In this document: positions 58,326 through 64,000 of the stretch, piece by piece
How positions within the stretch are numbered: the stretch's first letter is position 1
Layout: each line of letters starts with the position of its first letter
Assembly: GCA_015680685.1 (NCBI GenBank)
Contig: MNCI01014546.1
Location: forward strand, 420,945 to 484,944
Length of the DNA: 64,000 nt
Direction: 5' to 3'
Source: Gnetum montanum
Taxonomy: Eukaryota > Streptophyta > Gnetopsida > Gnetales > Gnetaceae
Translations under genes and position numbers: made by a program
The notes under the pieces: generated by a model
Told to the model about the DNA's origin: nothing
The model's database searches: none
The model's input: the letters and a program-made list of their open reading frames with translations, nothing else

Positions 58326-59544
58326 ATTTGTAAGTGGACTTTATATTTTGATATCCAATCTAAAGAATATTCTAAATTTTCATGTTTTGTAGAGTTATAT
58401 AATCTTTTTTGAATTTTTTAGAAAGTTGATCAGGAAATTCTTAGTCCTCTTAGTCCCATTAAGCACCACCATCATCATCATCCTAGCCTTGTCCAAATAA
58501 AGTAGGTTCAACTACATGAGTTTTTTTTATCATTCATCTTCATATAGAGTTAAATCTTTATTTATTTGCACTTTCTTCAAATCATATTGGATTGTTTTTT
58601 TTTCATGTCTTCTTTGGTCTTTTTTTTTTGTGTGGCTTTCCTAGAGTAGTGATGTAGCAACGTTTGTTTATAGGCTTGTTGTATAACCTTTTTACACATG
58701 TCCAAACCATCTAAATTTTCATTCTTGTAGCTTATCTGAAATAGAAGCCATTCTAAGTCTTCCTCTAATCTCTATATTATGTAATTTGTCTCTTCTAGTA
58801 ACATTCAACATCTATCAAAGAATTCACATCTTTGCCACATTGATTTGTTATTTGTGCCTCTTTTGTACTACCTAATATTTAGAACCATATAAGATAGTAA
58901 GACTAATTATTATCCTATAAAATTTCTACTTCAATTTTTTTTGGTATTCCTATTATATAGAACATGCTAGTTTATCTCCATTTTGGCCATCCTATCTTAA
59001 TTATATTTCTTATGTCTTTATCAATTTCACCATCTAATTGAAGAACTGATTCTAGGTAATGGAACTGTTTGTAGTGAGGGACATTTTTTTCCTTGAATTG
59101 TTACTTTTATTTCATCAGTGTTTGTTCTATTATTATAATTGTATTACGTATATTCTTTCTTACTTCTACTAATTTTTAAGCCTTTTAATTCTAGAGCATG
59201 TTTCTACTTCTTCATTTTAGAAGCAATATTTTCTTGAGTTGTATCAAACAACACAATATCATCTACAAATAGCATACACCAAGGGATTTCATCTTGTATT
59301 TCCTTTTTAAATTCATCCATAATAATAACAAATAAGTATGGGCTAAGCATAGGCCCTTGATGTAGACCTATTATGATAGGAAAATCAGATATTATTCCAA
59401 AAGATGTTCTAATTTTAGTAGTAGCTCCTTCAAACATATCTTGAATCACTTTAATATATTTATTAGGGATGTTTTTCCTCTATAAGGTCCACCAAATAAT
59501 ATCTCTAGGCACTCTATCATATGTTTTTTCCAATTTAATGAAGT
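58326..59544 (-). pseudogene. RTE-clade LINE reverse transcriptase fragment
   Basis: This is the C-terminal half of an RTE-type non-LTR retrotransposon protein on the minus strand. In order it has TYDRVPRDIIWWTL (59510-59470), KYIKVIQDMFEGATTKIRTS (59460-59400), GLHQGPMLSPYLF (59370-59330) and the catalytic block PWCMLFVDDIVLFDT (59290-59240). More decayed sequence leads to FRWFGHV near 58715, close to the usual C-terminus. The RT active-site DD is kept, but many stops follow. The 5' part is missing beyond 59544, where N2 begins. RTE enzymes copy their own RNA at the target site and can also mobilise SINEs. Confidence 0.85.
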
Positions 59545-60379
59545 TGATGGGACGCGATATCGCATGGGCAGCGTATGTAATGTATCGTACGCGATATCAT
59601 GTCTTTTCCTGCAATATCGCGTACACGATATCGCAGCACACCATCAAATATATAAATAAGAGGCAGCTTGCCCTTGTTTCTCCATCTAGATCTAGACCTT
59701 AGCCAAACTCTTGCCATTTTTTCATTCTAGAGTTAGAATATTTTCCATGTGCCCGCAGTAGGAGTTCCCAAAGTGAATGGATCTTTATTCAAGCAATTTT
59801 GTACCTGAGCACACAATTGTGTACAGAAATAAAGATGAACTTTTGGTTAAACCTTGCAGTGCATGGACTAAGCTAATTAGGACTTTAATTATTATTATTT
59901 ATTGTTAAGTGTTTAATTACTTTCTTAAGGACTTAATCTCTCTCAACCCTCAACTCTCATAGTTAAGTGCATTTAGTATGACCGCTTCAAGCACATGCGT
60001 TACGCATGGTAATCCTAGTAACGAATGGCGTTTGGTAACCCAGTAGCGTTGCATTGGTTTAGGGTGTGAATGGCAAGTGGGAACGGATACTGATGCTAGG
60101 TTAATTAAGGCTTAGCTAGTTAAAGTTAGTTAATTAGTCTCTTCACCCTTTTCTCTCTTAGCATAGGCGATAAAACATAAAAGATATAAAAATAACATGC
60201 CTCAAGCTTACTTAACCATACAACCATGAAAAATACAAGTAAGCTTGGAAGGAAAATGACTAATTAACCTTAAGTGTTCCATAAGATGTGTAGGCACATA
60301 GTTTGCTGAGTTCGACAGGATCGAGCATGTAACGCTCGTATGCGTATGGTTGAGTGTAGGGGTACCTCGCCACTCATCA
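59545..60379 (+). repeat. N2 5' LTR
   Basis: 835 bp, TGATGGGACGCGATATCG to CGCCACTCATCA. GATATC-type palindromes lie at 59551-59635, with TATAAATA at 59651-59658. Confidence 0.9.
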
Positions 60380-60399
60380 TTGGTGTCATTACCGGGGAC
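60380..60399 (+). other. N2 primer-binding site
   Basis: TTGGTGTCATTACCGGGGAC directly after the LTR, close to the tRNA-Asp-type PBS of Athila-like elements. This is the best preserved PBS of the family in the window. Confidence 0.8.
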
Positions 60400-60523
60400 T
60401 AAGTTGTTTGTGCGCTAAGTAGAACATAGGAAATCATCCACATCGTTGGGAAGCTTAAAGAACCCTTAGGGTTAATAAAAAAAAATTTAAACAATGGTCA
60501 ATAGCACACCGAGTAAGATAACA

Positions 60524-63500
60524 ATGTCTTCTTCTTCTCATAAAAGCACTTCATCACCTAGGGATCACAAAAGAGACAGTCAGTGGCACAACATACATAA
60601 CCGAGAACCGCCAGTTCCTCAACAGTATTGGGTGGTATATACTCATCCCGATGAGTATATACCTAATTTTACTTTTATCCTCCATCAGGACGAACAATTG
60701 CGTTGGCAAGATTTGCAAGGTAACATAGTGTTACCCCCAAATCATGCAATCCCCAACATGCTCCTCTATGCTCTTGCACAAATAGACATGACACAGCTAT
60801 ATGCTGAATACATTGTGTGCGACTACAACATAAGGGACTACCATCCAACAGAAGCGCAACGTTTAAGGGACTCACGGCAGAAGAGCCACCATACATCGTT
60901 GAAGGGCAAAGGGGTCCTGCACATCCTAAGCAAAATTGAAGATGGTGAACTAGTTATAACAGGTTTTCCATCAAATGATGTTCCCCCTCCTAACGATGGT
61001 GAAAGGTGGGGTATTAGAACCTACACTCCACGATTCACAATCCTGGTTCTGATCCCCATGAACACCAAGTGTTCACTAAGGGAACAAAAACAAATGACAA
61101 GGAAGAGCATTCATATCGTCATCAAGATCAGAGCCGTAACCATTGAAGAGAATGTAAGAAACATCGTCATGGCGATGGTTTCCCTTCTTCTTCCCCTTCA
61201 TCTCAACATTCACCCTCTCCTTCCACATCAGGACGTAGTCACAAAGAGCACAACAGTGAGGATAAGGATAAGCAAGATGAGAGACCTCGACGAGAGAATC
61301 AAGAGAGAGGATGAGAACATTCTAGAGATTCAAGGCATAGGATGGAAAGTAGGGAACCATGTAGGCATCATAGATGTCATGAGAGAGATGATCATGATGA
61401 ACCCCTACTAGCAACTTGGAGTATGTTAAACATTATGGAGGCTGTGAGGATACCTACAAGGCACCAAAAAGATAGTCAGATCAAGAGACTAGACATGAAG
61501 AATATCCCACGATTTGAGGGGGGATACAATTCTAATCTGTAGAATCACTTGTAGGCATTCCACGATGCCTGTGCCTTGTAGAATATTGAAAATAAGTGGT
61601 ATAAGTTAAAGTTGTTTCCTAGGATACTCGTAAAAGAAGCAGAAAGTTGGTATCAGTCCTTAGAGCTAGAATCCATTAGAAGGTGGAGTAAGATGCTGGA
61701 GCTATTCAACGATAAATATTAGACGTACTCCAAAGTGTCCAACTTGTGTAAGCAGATCCAAGGATGGAAGTAGGGTAATCATGAACCCTTGAATGTTGCC
61801 ATGGGCCAATATTATGCATTGCTAGATCGTTTCTTGGGCCATGATTAGGCACAACGGGATCAGCTCCACCACCTCGTAGATGGGCTAAGACATGAAACCA
61901 GGAGAACCCTTGGAACATATGCCCAAGGGAGATTATTTGAACTTAGGTCCCATGAAATTCATAGGCTATTGGAGCAAGTAGCTAAGGAAGAAGGAGAGCT
62001 ACGGAAAAGAGAAAGTGCGGAAGAGTATAACCGCGATCCTTCCCTCTAAAATAAGGAAGTAAGATTCTGTGAGGAAGAGGATGAGTCACCACTCGAGGAG
62101 TTGGTGAATAGAAAAACCTTGCCGCTTCAAAATTTAACAATCGAAGTGTCAACTAAGGTAGATCAAATGTGGGACTCCTTAGACTCTAGATTCGAAACCA
62201 TTTTAAAAATCATAGATGAGTTTAAGGAGCGAAGTAGTGATCATGATAAGAAAAAGTGGAGAGATTCAGGCCATGCATGTGACAAGGGTAAGGGAAAAAT
62301 GACTATTGCTGGTGAGGTTGTGGATTTAAAAACAGAAAATGACAGTGGATGTGAGATTTGCCAATATGACCATCCTAAAGGATGTTGCCCAATCATCTCA
62401 CATCCGCAAGAGTTCGGGGTGTATGCACTCAACCTAAGACTTAACAAATGGTAGGCACCCCAAAGGTTACCTTATCCCCAAGGTAACCTAAGACAGTTCC
62501 ACCAACCATTAACGTATTATCCAAGTGGAACTCCACCACAACCTATCGGACAACATCAGCAGTGGCAACACCCATAGTCATGGGGGATGCCATCGCCTAG
62601 GCAACAATACCCTTACTAGCAACCAGATCCTTATGGCTATTACATGTAGCAGTCGGTTTCTCCAAGTAACTCAATAGGTCACGCAAATCCACAATGTCAC
62701 TACCAAGCTTGGGAGTATTTTAGGACTCCTTCTCCTATGGGAGACACACCACATACATACCATCCCTCGAATCCATCCACCACTCTTACACTGATAGTTC
62801 CACTACCGCCCGCTCCAACAATGCAAGGGAAACTCCCCACTCAACTGCAACAACGTAACGCTATGAGAGCTATAAACCTTCAACTTACTACTAGTTTTGA
62901 CAACCATACAAAGAGAAAACCCTTCTTTAGAACCAACAGTCAAAACAAGCTCTCACAACCACAAGCGCTTGAGTCTATGACCACTCCTCCATCAAGTAAG
63001 AATTTGGAGCTCCCTTCAAACCAACAACAGAGCTCAATGCACACGGTTATGTTAACACATACTGTTATAGACTGGATAAAGGTGGGCCACCTTCCCAGGA
63101 AACTCTCTGACCTTGGAAGTCCCTTAATCTACCACCAAGTCACTAGAAACAAACCACGTAAGGCTCTTCTTGACTCAGGTTCCGAAGTCAACTTAATATC
63201 ACAGGAGATGTATAAATCCTGGAACCTGCCTCCACTCAAGAAGAGAAATATTGAACTAGAGTTGGTTGACCAATCCATCACTGTCCCTTTGGGACTTGTG
63301 GAGGACATTGTTACCACTATGTGTGGTTGGTCCTACCTAGCTGATTTCCTAGTAATAGAAGTCAGCAATAATAAAGGGTACATCCCAATTATAATGGAGA
63401 GGGCATGGCTCAGCACCATCAACGCATGCCTAGGAATCTATGATCTTTCCTTGGAGATATATAAGGAAAACATTTATGGAAAGATTGAGAAGAAGAAAGT

Positions 63501-63822
63501 TCCATGCATCACATACAATGATACAGAGGGTGATGACATACAGGAATTCTCAACATCTCCTGTATGCAACTGGTGTGCCCAAGGATCTCAGATACAAAGG
63601 TGCATGTATGTAGCAACCACACAACAAGAAAACACCCAGTGGTTGATAGCTAATAAGGAGAGAAATTCACCAACATGCATGGAACTGACTAGGGGAACGA
63701 CTTGTAACCACAACAAAAGCATAGATACATTGGAGCATGAGCGTCACCAGCTTTCACCACTTAACCTAAAAACATCCATTGGGAGAAGTTGGACACTTCT
63801 AAGAAATTCAAACAAACGCTAA
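60524..63822 (+). pseudogene. N2 Gag-protease frame
   Basis: The start ATG at 60524 (MSSSSHKSTSSP) is conserved with M1 and N1. An in-frame ATG 30 bases upstream (60494) is not conserved. One frameshift near 61005 divides the N-terminal domain from the rest; after it the phase is constant to the end. Stops include 61540 and 61552, the latter shared with N1, then one near 61570 and others. The gag core (NIPRFEGGY) lies at 61500-61530. The Cys segment GCEICQYDHPKGCCP at 62352-62396 keeps its C-x2-C, and a Pro/Gln/Tyr-rich part follows. The protease 62737-63822 is the best preserved of the family: LLDSGSEVNLI at 63164-63196 has the intact D-S-G, followed by MCGWSYLADF and IPIIMERAWLS, where the usual Gly of GR(S/A)W is Glu. 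Confidence 0.87.
63812..63818 (+). other. Deletion junction replacing RT-RNase H-integrase (N2)
   Basis: TTCAAACAAACGCTAATTA joins the post-protease sequence to the last codons of pol, as in N1. Confidence 0.8.
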
Positions 63823-64000
63823 TTATTTCAGATCTCTCCCTTTCAATTTAGTCATGGGGGAGATGGCCACCTATGCTAATCAATTGAGGCCCTCAGTTCT
63901 TTTAAGTTTTTGTTTTACAAATTTCTTTAACTTTTCTTATTTATTTTTTTACAATATCATTTATACTTTTTCATTTCTTTGTGTGCCTATGTGTGTGTTA

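Larger units (their letters stand above)
59545..64000 (+). mobile_element. N2: non-autonomous Gag-protease family member (cut by the window end)
   Basis: Plus-oriented and inserted in the RTE fragment; the left flank is GAAGT (59540-59544). It has a 5' LTR, PBS (60380-60399), Gag-protease (60524-63822), the same RT-RNase H-integrase deletion junction as N1 (63812-63818), the G-rich motif (63849) and the start of the 3' non-coding region. The 3' LTR lies outside the window, so its duplication cannot be tested. Confidence 0.88.

Noticed and set aside
60494-60523. Upstream ATG as the N2 Gag start
   Set aside because: The equivalent codon is ACG in N1 and the conserved start across M1, N1 and N2 is 60524.

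Overview
The window is nuclear plant DNA with almost no intact genes. It is a stack of old, nested LTR retrotransposons inserted into one another, into LINE fragments and into one receptor gene. The only host gene is an LRR receptor-like protein (RLP), a plant-specific class. The decay, the depth of nesting, the many solo LTRs and the AT-rich filler suggest a large, slowly purged genome, perhaps a gymnosperm. That taxonomic guess is inference.

Bases 1-16560: an RLP pseudogene on the minus strand is split into a C-terminal half (1834-2852) and an N-terminal half (14949-16424). A 12.1-kb Ty3-type element (2853-14948, minus strand) lies between them and is flanked by the perfect 5-bp duplication AGGTG. 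The element has LTRs, PBS, PPT and a Gag-protease reading frame. It has no recognisable reverse transcriptase (RT) or integrase (IN). Its right-hand LTR has grown to 4.35 kb, through a tandem array of about 190-bp units and a 1.2-kb solo LTR of another family (13374-14575, duplication GTCAT).

Bases 16560-21883: spacer, a ~102-bp tandem repeat (18222-18840), and LINE-derived repeats. One of these (19685-21883) has a diverged second copy at 39755-41860. Both keep an endonuclease piece joined almost directly to a C-terminal zinc-binding piece, and both carry a tRNA-like pol III module.

Bases 21884-64000: one LTR family, with LTRs of the form TGATG...CATCA and a tRNA-Asp-like PBS. Copies are nested in both orientations. 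M1 (22235-32965, minus) is the only copy with protease, RT, RNase H and IN. It sits inside the LTR of an older copy, M0. N1 (51046-58112, plus) and N2 (59545 to the window end, plus) lack RT-RNase H-IN. They share the same deletion junction, the same 1-base frameshift and one shared stop codon, so they look like a propagated non-autonomous subfamily that would need an M1-like helper. N3 (42221-49266) is a related element with a different Gag N-terminus and different U3 motifs. Solo LTRs lie at 13374, 31197, 45469 and 50470 (the last split by N1). An RTE-clade LINE fragment occupies 58326-59544.

No gene here appears intact. Most damage consists of transitions and stop codons rather than indels. 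Three target-site duplications also differ by changes of the C-to-T/G-to-A type. Together these fit long-term cytosine methylation and deamination. All coordinates were read by hand; ends of diverged repeats are approximate.
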